Below, one piece after another: positions 1 through 10,734 of a stretch of 64,000 bases of DNA (position 1 is the first letter of the stretch; every line of letters starts with the position of its first letter). The position numbers and the translations under genes were made by a program. Under the pieces are notes generated by a model that searched no databases, was not told the DNA's origin, and saw nothing but the letters and a program-made list of their open reading frames with translations. This stretch comes from Mrakia gelida. Its lineage: Eukaryota; Basidiomycota; Tremellomycetes; Cystofilobasidiales; Mrakiaceae. Location of the stretch: positions 496,001 to 560,000 of the forward strand of contig BRON01000015.1 in the NCBI GenBank assembly GCA_024345305.1. Direction: 5' to 3'.

Positions 1-40
1 ACGAGCCGAGAAGCTGATCGATTCTCTATCTCTTTGCCAG

Positions 41-1588
41 TCCTCAACTTCCCCGTCGCCTTCGCCAACAACATCCCCGTCGAGATGATCTTCCGATTCC
101 TCACTGGTTTCGCTGGATCCGCTTTTCTCTCGGTCGCAGGAGGATCAGTCTCGGATCTTTTCGAGAACGATAAAGTCGGACCGTTAGTCCCCTTACTTTC
201 GTCCTTTCTCAGCGACTGTTCGCGTGCTGACCTCTTCGCGTCGATCTCAGTCCCATGGCCTTCTACACCGTCTCCCCCTTCATCGGACCCATCCTCGGAC
301 CTCTCGTCTCAGGCTTCATCAACCAGAACACGTCCTGGCGATGGACTTACTACGTGGTCATCATTTGGGCGTCGGTCGAACTCGTCTTCCTCTTCCTCTT
401 TGTTCCTGAGACTCACGGTCCGACGATCCTTAAGAGTAAGGCTCACAGACTGAGGAAGGAGACGGGGGAGGATAGGTGGTATGCGCCAGCTGAGAAGCAG
501 GAGAAGAGCTTCGTTGAGGCGTTAAAGAAGTCGTGCACCACCCCGTTCAGTGGGTCTCGCTCTTCCCTCGACGCGAGTTCGAACGGTTCGTGTCGTCGAG
601 CTGACTCTCATCCTCGCTCTGACTTCTCCTCTTTCCTTCTCAGAAATCATCGCCTCGGAACCTATGGCTCTCCTCCTCAACCTCTGGACCTCTGTTCTCC
701 TCGGAATCCTCTACCGTTCGTCTTGTTCCGTCTCGTCTTCTCGCTTCTTCTCCCTTCGAAACTGACGCGTTGTTCCTCCCATCTCTTTTCTCTCGCAGTC
801 AACTTCAACTCCTTCCCCTATACGTTCAGGACCCTCCACGGATTCTCCCTCCAGGAAACCGGTCTTTCCTTCCTCGGCGTAGGAATTGGAATGGTCGTCG
901 CCGCACTCTCGCAACCTTACTGGCAGAAGCTCTACGCCCGATCAGCCAAAGCCAACGGAGGAGTCGCACCTCCAGAAGCTCGGCTGTACCCCGGAATGCT
1001 CGGAGGGATCCTGTGTCCTCTGGGGCTCTTCCTCTTCGCGGGGACGTCACTGAAGCAGGTGCACTGGAGTGAGTTCGCGCGGGTCTCTCGCTCGTTCGAC
1101 CTTCGTTTTTGGGCTGACCTCGTTTTTCTCTGTCTCTCATAGTCGTGCCTATGATCATGAGTATACCCTTCGGAGTTGGAGTGACCCTCTGCTTCCAGAG
1201 CGTCTTTACATTCCTCGTCGAGTGAGCTCTCTCGTCCTTCTCACTTCGCCCTCCTCCTCTCTCGTCTTGACCTCTCGCCTCCCTTCTTTCCAGCGCCTAC
1301 CGTCCCGTCGCCGCCTCAGCCATGGCCTCTAACTCCTTCATGCGATCTTCTTTCGCCGCTGGATTCCCTCTCGTGCGTCTCTTCTCCATCTCTCTCTCGT
1401 CGAATCGAACTGACGCGTCTCGTTCTTCACCTCAACAGTTCAGCAACCAGATGTACACCAAGCTCGGAACCGTCGGTGCAGGATGCCTGCTGGGAGGCTT
1501 GTTGACTCTCATGAGTCCGCTTCCGTTCGTCTTCTTCCACTATGGAGCGAGGATTCGAGCGGGGAGCAAGTACAGCGATAGATCGTAG
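41..1588 (+). CDS. MFS transporter, DHA1 drug/polyamine type (5' end outside window)
   Basis: C-terminal two thirds of a multi-pass plasma-membrane antiporter of the 12-TM DHA1 drug:H+ group (FLR1/TPO-like). The window opens inside an intron whose acceptor is at 40. Exons, with phase agreeing at each junction: 41-182, 251-549, 644-715, 799-1068, 1143-1221, 1294-1372 and 1439-1588. The sequence shows the half-loop GGSVSDLF, the SGFINQ..SWRWTYY segment typical of DHA1 proteins, a cytoplasmic loop rich in K/E, and a C-terminal DAYRPVAASAMASNSFMRS segment, which is a strong DHA1 hallmark. The protein ends KYSDRS. Short introns carry CTGAC branch sites. The family exports azoles, polyamines and other toxic small molecules with proton exchange; the substrate here cannot be read from sequence. 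Family call sure, substrate unknown. Confidence 0.9.
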
Positions 1589-2180
1589 CGTCGGCGGACG
1601 AGCTTTCTTAGATTCGGTAGACTATCTCGTGTTTCTCCATCTCTTTACTTTAACCTAAGCGTCGTATTCTTTTAGTGCTCCTTAACTGTCCAGATGTTTC
1701 ACTGTATCCATACGAGTTTTCTCAGTGTGAGCGAGAGAAAGAGGCAAGGCAGAGGCGCGAGGAGGTTCGAGGATGTTCGACGCGTCGCGCTGCGATTTCG
1801 AGTCCCCGAAGTTGAGTTTTCTTCTCAGGTGCCTAGATGCGAGGATATGAGCTTCACGGAGGCAGAATATGATGCGTCTCTAGCGAAGTTTTCGCTGAAA
1901 GAACGAGCTTCGAATGAGCGACTCCGGAATCGAAATCTGAAACGTCGAAGCTCACCTCTCCCTCCCTCCTCCCTCCCTTTTGCCCTCAACTTCTAGCGCC
2001 CTTCTCGACATGCATATTCGCATCTCTATCCGAGTGAAATCTTGACAGTACAGCTGCTATGCTTTCGAACAGATCAAAAAGCGGTCGCGAAGGAAGTGAC
2101 AGCGTCATGACTTCGCCCCTCTCTCTTTTGGGGAGGAAGAGAAGGTCGCAACCTCCTTCCCTCCCTCCCAAACCGCGACG
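1589..2180. other. Intergenic region, MFS 3' end to CNH-like gene promoter
   Basis: About 590 bp with no supported gene. It holds the 3' flank of the transporter and the promoter of the gene starting at 2181. It contains pyrimidine-rich runs and a GACGCGTC palindrome near 1780. A 100-codon ATG ORF at 1694-1996 (+) has no recognisable motif or splice structure and is not called. Confidence 0.5.
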
Positions 2181-5100
2181 ATGGCTTCAAGAGGACCACC
2201 ACCACCCCCTCCGCCTCCGCCTCCTCCTCTACCCCCTCGGACGTCGATCTCTTACGCCTCCCGAGGGGACCGAGAGGAGCATCACCACTCCATCACCTCT
2301 CGCTCGGAGAGGTCGAGCTCGCATCTTCCTTCTTCCCCGTCTCCCTACTCCTCCCCTCAACCTCCTCCTCCTCCGCGTCTACCACCTCGAGCTCCCTCCA
2401 TCCTCTCGACCACCAACTCGTACGGCATAGCTCCTCCGCCACCTCCTCCACCTCCTCCCCTTCCTCCAAGATCGTTGCACCAAGGAAGCTCGTTCGGCCC
2501 TCCTCCTCCACCACCGCCTCCTCCTCCCTCTGCTCTTGCAACTCGAGCTGCCTTCGCATCAACTTCCGAGAGAGGCTCGTTCGAGGACGAAGGAGTCGAG
2601 GAGAGGTCCATCAACCTGAGTCAGACGGGACCTCCTTCCTCGGAGTGGGGAGGACAAGGAGGTCTCGTTGGAGCTGTCGAGAGAGACGAAGCTGGAGTCG
2701 GAGGAGGAGACGGAGGCCTGCCGACTTACGAAGGGCTGCGAGAGAACGAGGAGAACGCTGGTAGGGATCCTGGGAGGTTCGGAAGATGGAGGGGCTGGAT
2801 GTGAGCAACTTTTCTCTGGCTCGGAAGTATTTTTTGTGCGGGAGGAGCACAGGGGGGAAGCGACGGCTCCTTTCTCTCCCTTTGATCTGTACGGCAGAGC
2901 TGAACTCTCCCTTCGTCTTCTTTGTATGCAGTGAGAAGCGAGCTGGTGAACGATACCTCGACGAAGAGCAGGCTCGTGAGCAGGAAGCTCTCGAACAGCG
3001 TCGACGGAGCAAGCTTGGATGGGGAGAGGGCGTGAGTTCATGTTTCATCTCCTTCTCTCTTCCTTCCAGTTCTTCAAGGTTCTCGACTCGATACTGATGT
3101 TTATTTCTATCTCCACAGAGATACCTCCCTCGGACTGGCTCGGATCCTCTCCTCCCTCCCGAGCAAGAAGCGACCTTCTTCCCGAAACCTCAAGCTCCCA
3201 TCACCTCCTCCTCCTCAGCCAACACTCCCAATCCAGCTCTCCATCCAACCAGCTCGACCTCCACCTCCCTTCAAGCCAACAACTCTCACGCAGGAGGATC
3301 CACTCCCATCCCTTTCTCCTCAGCTCAGCCTTCCATCCCTCTCTCTCCGGCGCCCGTCACGTACCACCCACTCGGCTCGCGTTTCATCCCTCACCTCCCT
3401 TCCAAACCGCTCTGTATTCTCCCGATCCTCGCATCAAGACTTCTGCTCGTCGGAACAGCTACTGGGCTTTGGGTGTTCGATCCTTCGCAGTCGAGTGGAG
3501 GAGGAGCAAGGTGTCTTTGGACCGGAGTCGGCGTGAGGGAGTTGAAGGTCGTTGGAGTCGAGAAGGACGATGCTGGAGGTACGAGGACACCGAGAGGTGG
3601 TATCGTAGGCTTGACTTGCTTTGCCGAAGGAGAAGAGTCGGCCGATGCGGAGGTGAGAGTGTGGCAGTTAGGAAGCATCGTCTCGCTGGCGAGATACGTC
3701 GCGTCGCAGGAGGTTCGTTTCCTCGTTTCCTCCCGTCTTCGTTCGGACGAACTGACATCGATCTTCACTTCTTCCCCTTTCGCCTCCCAGAAAGCACCCA
3801 AGCCGGTCTCTCTCGCTCCAACACCGAATCCATCCCCCTCCTCAGCGAGCTCCGCGACCTCGCCTCTTCGCTCTCTCGGCGCCTCCCATCAAAACAAACA
3901 CCTCTCCTCTCTCACCTCCTCCTTCAAAACTCTCCTCAACAAACCTCCTCCTATCATCTCGACATCATCTCATCCTTCCTCCTCGGCGTCCTCGTCCGAC
4001 GACGACGACTCGTCTCTCACAACCGACCTCCCCATCCGCTGGGCCAGAGACTACGTCGTCCTTCCTCTCCCGCCTGGAGCGAGTCCTCCGAGCGCGTTGG
4101 AGGTCTTCAGACCTGAGTTGAGGGAATGGGAGGAAGAGGCGAGGAGGGCGGAGGAGGAGAGACGCGATTACGTCGATCAGGAGGGAGAGGAGGACTCGGA
4201 GGACGTGATCAGGAGGAGAGGAGTCTGGGGTGGGAGAGTGCTCGTGGGAGTCGTCTGTAAGGGTTCGGTGGTGCTGTTTGAGAGTAGAGAGGGGAAGAGT
4301 GGGCATCTCGGGTTCATGAAGGTGAGTATTCGATTGGTTTCGGCGCGTCGTTCGTTGCTCTCGCTGACCGCACCTCAACGCGCCATTTCTTTCCTTCCCT
4401 CCTCAGGAGTTCTACCTTCCGCCCCAATCGAGAACACCGACCTCGATCTCCTTCATCCACTACATCTCCTCCGTCCCTTCCTCCCTCTCAGCGTCTTACC
4501 CTTCCACTCCAGCCAACGCTCGAGCTCCCGAGATGAGCGACCTCTACGAATACGTCTTCTCTGGTCCACCAAAAGTCAAAGGATCGCTCTCCCTCTTCCT
4601 CAACTTCTCAGGAGCCAAAGCCTGTCTCGTCCGAGTCGGATCGAGTCGAGTCGTCGAAGTCGAATGGCCAGGAGGAAACAACGCGACGACTGGGAACGGG
4701 AACAGCTCGAGCGTGCCTTCGACTCCCGTCGTGGCTGCTCCGCCGCCGCCTTCGTCGATGGCTGCTTCGCTGAAGAGGATGTCGGAGGACGCGAAGGGGA
4801 AAGGGAAGATGAGGACCGCGAGCTTGAGTTCGAGGCTGGCTGGAGTTGCGGATGCGGTGTCAGGGAGGAGTGGCCAGGAGGAGTGGACTGGGAAGGTGTT
4901 AGAGGTGTGGGTTCCTCCTGCTGGGGAGTTTGAAGGGAAGGGCTTCTATGTGATTACGAAGGGACGTAAGAGTGGGCTTTGGTCGGTGCGTCCTCGTCCT
5001 TCTTGCTTCCTTTCTAAAGCTTCGATTTCGAACGACGCGTCTGATCGTTTCCTCCTCCTCCCGCCCTACCAGATGCCGCTTCAAGTCCCTCTCCCACCGC

Positions 5101-5576
5101 CTCTCCACATCGTCGCCTGGTCACACCCTCCAACCTCGGTATCCTACCTCATGTCTTCTTCTTCACCCTCCTCGCAGAACTCAGCCCACGGCTCTCCTCC
5201 AAATCACCCAACCCTCACCCTCCTCTCTTCAACCCTCCCACCCATGACCCTCTCGACCCTCCAAGTCCATACCATTTCCCTCACTCCCCTCCTCTCCCTC
5301 ACTCCTTCCCAACTCCGTCGCTCCCGTACCAGCTCCGCGAACGACGGAACCCCAGGGAGCGAGGACGGGTCGAGAGTCGCGACAAGAGAGATGGGCGACG
5401 ATGTTGGGTTTCTGGAGAGCGGAGCCGAGAGAGGGAGGGAAGGCGAGGAGGCTGGTGGGAAGAGCTTGAGGTGGGGGTGGGACTGGAGGGGAGGAGAGGA
5501 TTGGAGACTGTTTGGGTTGGGAGCTGAGGAGAGCGGTGGACGCGGAGACGGGAGGGAGGAGGAGGGAGTCCTTTGA
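2181..5576 (+). CDS. Proline-rich CNH/beta-propeller-like protein
   Basis: Predicted 975-residue protein in six exons (2181-2800, 2932-3031, 3119-3712, 3791-4321, 4407-4985, 5073-5576), all phase-consistent. The N-terminal 150 residues contain several runs of 8-11 prolines, the kind of low-complexity tract that binds SH3, WW or profilin. A short charged coiled-coil-like stretch (DEEQAREQEALEQRRRSK) follows. From about residue 300 a folded region begins with PSKPLCILPILASRLLLVGTATGLWVFD-type sequence (see positions 3395-3475). This resembles the first blade of citron-homology (CNH) domains of Rho exchange factors and related scaffolds. Further blades (RVWQLGSIVSLARYV, GGRVLVGVVCKGSVVLFES) are split by Ser/Asp-rich insertions. 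No RhoGEF or PH domain is seen. The CNH reading is inference from the blade pattern; the molecular function is unknown. Confidence 0.6.
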
Positions 5577-5907
5577 GACCTCGAGACGCGTCGTGTGTGG
5601 AGAGTTGTGGAGTTTCTTCTTCCCTTATTACGAGTACATACGTGCCACCCAGCTATAATGAACTTCACGAACGGCGCTTCGTGTGCAGAAAACGGAGAGA
5701 CGAGAGATCGTCGCGTTCAAGGAATCTCGTTCTATCGACTTTCGAGTCGTCGCGTCTTCCCTCGCCAATCTCGCCGATCGACTCGAGTGAGGCGCGATCA
5801 ACGGACGTCGATAAAACTGGCGTAGACTAAGAAATGATACTGACAGACTGATAAAAGATAGAAGTTCGAGAACAAGCAAAACAACACGATCAAAACGTCA
5901 ACAAGGT
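5577..5907. other. Short convergent 3' intergenic region
   Basis: 331 bp between the stop at 5576 (+) and the stop of the minus-strand gene at 5908. It contains AT-richer stretches suited to two facing 3' ends and two GACGCGTC-type sites nearby (5584, 5920). No gene seen. Confidence 0.5.
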
Positions 5908-7477
5908 TCAACAATCGTCGACGCGTCTCGTCTTCTCCCCGTCCTCCTTCGTCATATCTGCTGTGCTAACTGACCTAGGATGCTTCTGGGATGTGAATCT
6001 GAAAGGGGATAGGTGCGACTCGGAGGAAACAGAGACAGGAAGGGGTGGGTTGCCCGAGAGCGTCGAGGGCACGACGGAAGAATCGACCGAAACCGGCGAA
6101 GATGCGACGGCGGAGCTCGATCCAGGCTTCGATGCTAGTCACGAAAAAGGGAGCATGGGGAATGAGGGTTAGCCGTGGATAGAAGAGCTGGATGGGAAAG
6201 GAGCTGCTGCCTTGGAATCGAAACGCGAGCAAACTCACGCGTCGCCATGTTCGCCTTCACCCAGCTGACCCCCACTAGATGACATCTCTTACACGTGTAT
6301 CCGAGTCTTTTCTTTTGAATTGCGAATGCCCGCTCAGGTTTCGAAACCTTGCACACCACACAGGTCCTCCCCCATTCCGACGCGTCGAATTCTTCGTCGT
6401 CGTCGACGCCTGCGAGAGAGGAAGGGTAGAAGATGAAGACGAGAGTCAGTGACGAGACGAAAGCGGACATAAGTTAAGCTGCGCGATCGTGAAGAGCCTG
6501 AAATGGACTCACCGAGGAGGCGAGCACGGATGCGCATTCCATCCTTCCAGTTCCGGTTTTTCTCGTGACATCCGTCGCAAATTTGGAAACACTTCGCAGG
6601 GGAGTTTCCAGTTTCGAACTTTCCAGTTTCGAACAAGGTAAAGATCGCAGTCGGTTCGTGACACTTTTTGCATCTCCTCCTGAGGTGTGACCCCAGCGTT
6701 CTCGACGCGGCGTCGGATTGGGAAACGGGTGACGAAGGGTGAAGAAGGCGTTTCGAGACTTGAGCTACCGGGAGAGGAGTAGTTGGAAGGTGGGATGGAG
6801 ATCCGGAGGCGAGCTCGCGAAGTGGGAAGAGGTAGGCTTCGAGAGGGGGGGTCGACGACGCGTCGTGGGATTGGGTGGGCAGACCATGGGAGGGAATGGG
6901 AGGGATGGAGGAAGAGACAACGAGAGCCGAGTCGAAAAGAGAGGGGAGTCTACTTGAAGAGAAAACAGCAACAGGTTTGAGCTTCCAAACGCTGGACAGC
7001 AGCGCGAGGAAGCGAAGGAGAAGAGGACGCACGGTAGACGGAAAAGCTCTCGTTGCCCTGCTCCTGTGAGATCTGTCAAGCTGCGCGGTCTTGTGACTGG
7101 AAGGAAATACAAAGCAAGAACGAGGAAGTCAGCCTCGGTTTGATCGGCGAGAGTACGTTGAGACACGACGAAAAACACTCACGTCGTCGCTCCGGTCGAA
7201 CAACATCGTCTCCCGTCGGGAACTGGAGAGAGAAGTCGTGACCTTTGAGGTTACGAGGGGAAAAGAGTCGAGGAAGTCTTCGAATGTCGAGCGAGCGCTG
7301 GGGACGATGGCTCAGGGTTGGTTTGAAAGGGAGGGTTTGGGGAGGAGGAGGAAGACGAGGTCGTTTGCGGTTCGCGTCCTGTCGAGGGAGGAGGATGGAT
7401 CGAATTGAGGGAAGAGATCGACCTTGTAGCGACTCGTTCTGGATAGGAGGGAGGGATAGAAGCTGCGAGGTAGGCAT
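5908..7477 (-). CDS. Protein with duplicated CxxC-CxxC (zinc-ribbon-like) modules
   Basis: Predicted 397-residue protein, five exons on the minus strand: 7477-7183, 7096-7033, 6949-6513, 6409-6239, 6134-5908. All junctions keep phase; donors are GTGAGT or GTGCGT. The ATG at 7477 is the first in-frame one. The N-terminal half is Pro/Ser/Arg-rich and probably disordered. The core holds two similar metal-binding-like modules: CKKCH-x26-CDGCH (about 6690-6565) and CVVC-x19-CKRCH (about 6365-6280), each followed by a basic helix-like stretch. The pattern suggests two zinc-coordinating four-cysteine units, perhaps protein- or nucleic-acid-binding. I do not recognise the family. The last exon could be read in another frame if a different acceptor is used, so the C-terminal Ser/Pro tail is the least certain part. 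Confidence 0.62.
6605..6634. repeat. 15-bp perfect tandem duplication inside the first CxxC module
   Basis: The 15-mer tttccagtttcgaac occurs twice back to back (6605-6619 and 6620-6634). It adds exactly five codons (FETGK/FETGN, minus-strand reading) within the loop of the first four-cysteine module, so the frame is kept. Confidence 0.9.
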
Positions 7478-8175
7478 GGGTTTCTGTGGAAGAGGAGAGG
7501 GCGAAGGAAAGAAGGAGGACGTCGTGGTTGGTGGTGGATCAGCGAACACTTCGAAGCTCAACTCCTTTTCTGTCTTCGAGAAATCAAACGCTCCGACCCC
7601 TCGCTTCAGTCGACGCTCTTGTTCAGTGAGATCTCAAGGGTCGGTCAGCGGCTGTGTGTTTCAGGAAGAGCCGAAAGAAGGGGTGGGAAGGCTGGGGGGG
7701 CGAAGCAATCAAGGACAATGATGTGACTCGGAGGAAGACGAGGAGCGAGCGAAGGACGTCGCGTCTTGAAGAGCTGATTCGAAGCGATAAGACGCGTACG
7801 AGGTCGAGAAAGAGGAGAAAGAGGTGATGATGATACCCAGTAGAATAATCTTAGCAGGGAGGAGAAGGAAACGGAGTGAGCTAGATCGGAGAAAGAAGGG
7901 AAAGGTCGGAGGAGAGCGTTGCTTCTGGACGAAGGCTCGCTCACCTGAAAGACGGCTCCAACGTGGTGTGTTGTTGTACAACATCCTTTGCCTGCGAGCG
8001 TGCAATCTCCTCGAAGAGCAAGAAGTGGCTCCGAAATCGAAGAAGGTGCTGCGAAGAGAAGGAGGGGGTCGAGGGTTCAAAGAGGCGAGCTCGACCAACT
8101 TTCGTTTTCGACCTCCTTCCTTCAACCCATCCCAGCAGAAACCACGAACCCGAAACGCGCCTTCTGACTCTCATC
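7478..8175. promoter_or_regulatory. Divergent promoter region between the CxxC gene and F-box copy A
   Basis: About 700 bp between two divergent start codons. It contains purine- and pyrimidine-rich tracts and a near-palindromic ACGCGT site at about 7792. Long antisense ORFs here lack splice structure or motifs and are not called. No TATA box is confidently seen. Confidence 0.4.
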
Positions 8176-10441
8176 ATGAAGACTCGGGCTCAAGTCATCG
8201 CTTCTGTAAGTTCCTCTACGCGAAGACTGGCTCGAAAGTGGGGAGGGAGGGGCTGAAAGGAAGGGAAGGGAATGGGGAGGAACGAGCTGAGCTGACATCG
8301 TTGCTCTCTTTCGCCTCTGTTCCTCTTCTAGCACTGTGCGATCTCCCGAGTTCCAGTGGAGATCATCACTCAGATCCTCAAGCTGATCCCTTCGGAGCTC
8401 AGAGCTGTCTCCGGAACCTGTCGCTACCTCAGAGCCGTGAGTTCGCCTCGTCTCTTCCTCCCCCGCCCCTCTCCTTCTTTCCCTTCCCGCCTTCCTTTGC
8501 ATGCCTTCCAAACAGCGCTGATGCTTTCTGTCCGACTCTTCAGATCGCGAGCCCTCTACTCTACCAAGAGATGACGATTGCGCCGACGAAGAGATCCAGC
8601 TTTGCGACCCTTGAGGATCTGGGTGAGAAAGGAAGGAAGGAGAGGGCGGATCTCCTGAGGTCAGTCGCGTCTCGTCCGAAGTTTGCCCTCTTCAAGCGAC
8701 GCCAGACTGATCACTTACCCTCTACAATCCTATCGCAGGCTACTCCAGATCTCAGAGTTCAAAGATCCTCGCCATCGCCCTTCAACCCACAGAATCCTTT
8801 CGTTCAGCACCATCATCGTCGCCTCCCTCGACTTCCTTTCCAACCTCGGCACTATCTCCCTCCCCTTTCCTCTCCTCACCGACTCCCTCTTTCGAGCGAT
8901 CTACAACCACCCCTCTATTCACACCCTGGAAATCGTCGGACACGCTCGAGACTTCGGAGCCGGCGGGTCTCTCAACATCCATTCCCGCCTTCCCCTTCCT
9001 CCGCGAACCTCGATCCTCACCGTCCCGCAGATCAGCACGGAGCTCGGGGACGAGGGACCTATCACCATGCGGAACCTTTCCACCTTCCTCCTCTTTCACT
9101 CGGTCGTCGTTCCCACCATGTACATCGGGCTCGACTACACGATCCCTCTCGATTCCATCATCCTTGACTACCCTCCCCTTCTTCACCTCACCACCCTCAA
9201 ACTACTCGTCCTCCCCGACGGATTCGACACCGCCGTCGATTTCCTCCAGATCTTCATCAAGGCGCAACCCTCGCTCCAGCCGATAAACCTTCGCCTCACG
9301 GAGGTCGTCAACGGATTTCCGAACGAGAACGCTTTGATTTCCTTCAAGGACGGAGACGTCTATCAACCTCTTGCTTCCTTCGCAGAGGCCTGGGCAGGAG
9401 TCAAGGTTCGCAGTATCGCGACGGAGTTTACGAGGGACGCTCCTGAGGAGGATTTTCTCGGCGACGCGATCGAGTTTGACTTCTTCCCTTCGACGACCAT
9501 CACTCCTTGGAGAGCTCGAGCGCTAGCGGAGCAGACGAGGAATTATGATACACTTTCGTTCAAAGGGGACGATCTCGTATGGAGCGACTGGGTGAGTCGC
9601 TTTTCCTTCCTCCTCCTCTTCCTCCAGACGTGGTCTGACCTCGTGTTTCTCTCGTCCCGAACAGACTTCCATTCTCGCCAACATCGTCACCAACGTTCAC
9701 TATCTCGGCGGTCTCGAGTTTGAAGCATCTCTCACACCAATTCCAACCGTCACCACCACCCTCGCCTGCTCCCCCTCTTGCTACAAGAAGCTCGCCACCT
9801 CCCATCCCTCCCTCCACGCCGCGTCGGAACTCGTCGGCGGATACCTCGTCGTTTGGCAACTGGCGTACGATCTCAACATCGCTAGACTTAAACAGCTTGC
9901 TCCGCTCCTCAGTCATCACGGAGGAAGGGTGTTCTGGAATCTGAATGGCAAGGGAGGACAGGCGTTGGTGGACGTCGTCACTGCCGTGAACGAGGCTGGA
10001 GTTTGGTCGAGTTGGAAGGACGAGGTGAAGCTTTCGACGGAGGAGAAGGTCAAGCTTTGTCGCTGTGTCGGATGTGGAGAGGTGAAGGATGGCGACGATC
10101 CCCTCTCGGCTTTGATGGCGTGTGGTGGACGGGAGGTACGGGTAGCCCTCGTCGTTGGAGGGTTCGATCTCGACGCGTTCGATTCAAGGTGAGTTCTTTT
10201 TCCCTTCAATCTCTTCCCTTCTTCTTTTTCTTCCTTCCCCGCTTCCCTGATTCCACTCGAGCTGACTCTCACTCGTCCTTCATTCCTTAGGACTTCCACC
10301 TCGCCAAACGAACAAGACGAGTTCGAGTGCTTCCTCAGGTTCGTCTCCTCTCCTGGCGCGCTTTCTGCTCGAGCTCGAAACGCTGATGCGTCTCCTTGTC
10401 GTTCTTGTCTTTCGCTTTCGCACAGATCTAACACCTACTAG
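8176..10441 (+). CDS. F-box-like protein with C-terminal cysteine module, family copy A
   Basis: Predicted 563-residue protein, seven exons: 8176-8205, 8332-8436, 8544-8659, 8739-9591, 9665-10188, 10291-10338, 10426-10441, all in phase. Exon 2 encodes a short F-box-like motif (RVPVEIITQILKLIPSELRA, then GTCRYLRA). F-box proteins normally recruit substrates to SCF ubiquitin ligases through Skp1. The middle is a leucine-rich region without clear LRR periodicity. The C-terminal part has a CSPSC motif (9767-9781), then CRCVGCG (about 10058-10078), a DP-x5-CG element and EVRVAL..GGFDLDAFDSR. The last two exons are tiny (48 and 16 nt). Paralogues lie at 31367-33652 and 56289-58621, sharing exon boundaries and this module. 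The substrate is unknown; the F-box assignment rests on pattern, not a search. Confidence 0.8.
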
Positions 10442-10734
10442 GCGGAACGTTCGCCTACCGTAGACCCTCTAGATTTCTATCTCGTACCATCGCCGTGCTT
10501 CTCTTCGAAAGGAAATATCATGACGTTCGTTCTTTTCCCTCCCGCTGGATCTTCGAGAACGATCTTTCGCCGAGCTCGCAACCGAGACGGGGAGAACTGT
10601 CTCTTGACTGAGAACTACCCCAAACTGAGCCCATCTCTCCGTCTCTCTCTCTCTCCCTCTCCCTCTCACCCAACTCAAACTCAACTCGCATCAAAGATCG
10701 TAACGACGTTTCGTCCCCTCCTGCCTCCTTCCCA

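Noticed and set aside
1694..1996. 100-codon plus-strand ORF in the first intergenic region
   Set aside because: Arg/Ser-rich, no motif, no splice signals, and lies where a 3' UTR and promoter are expected.
2293..2614. Minus-strand Gly/Glu-rich ORFs opposite the polyproline region
   Set aside because: Mirror translations of CCT/CTC repeats; the plus strand is a well-phased spliced gene.
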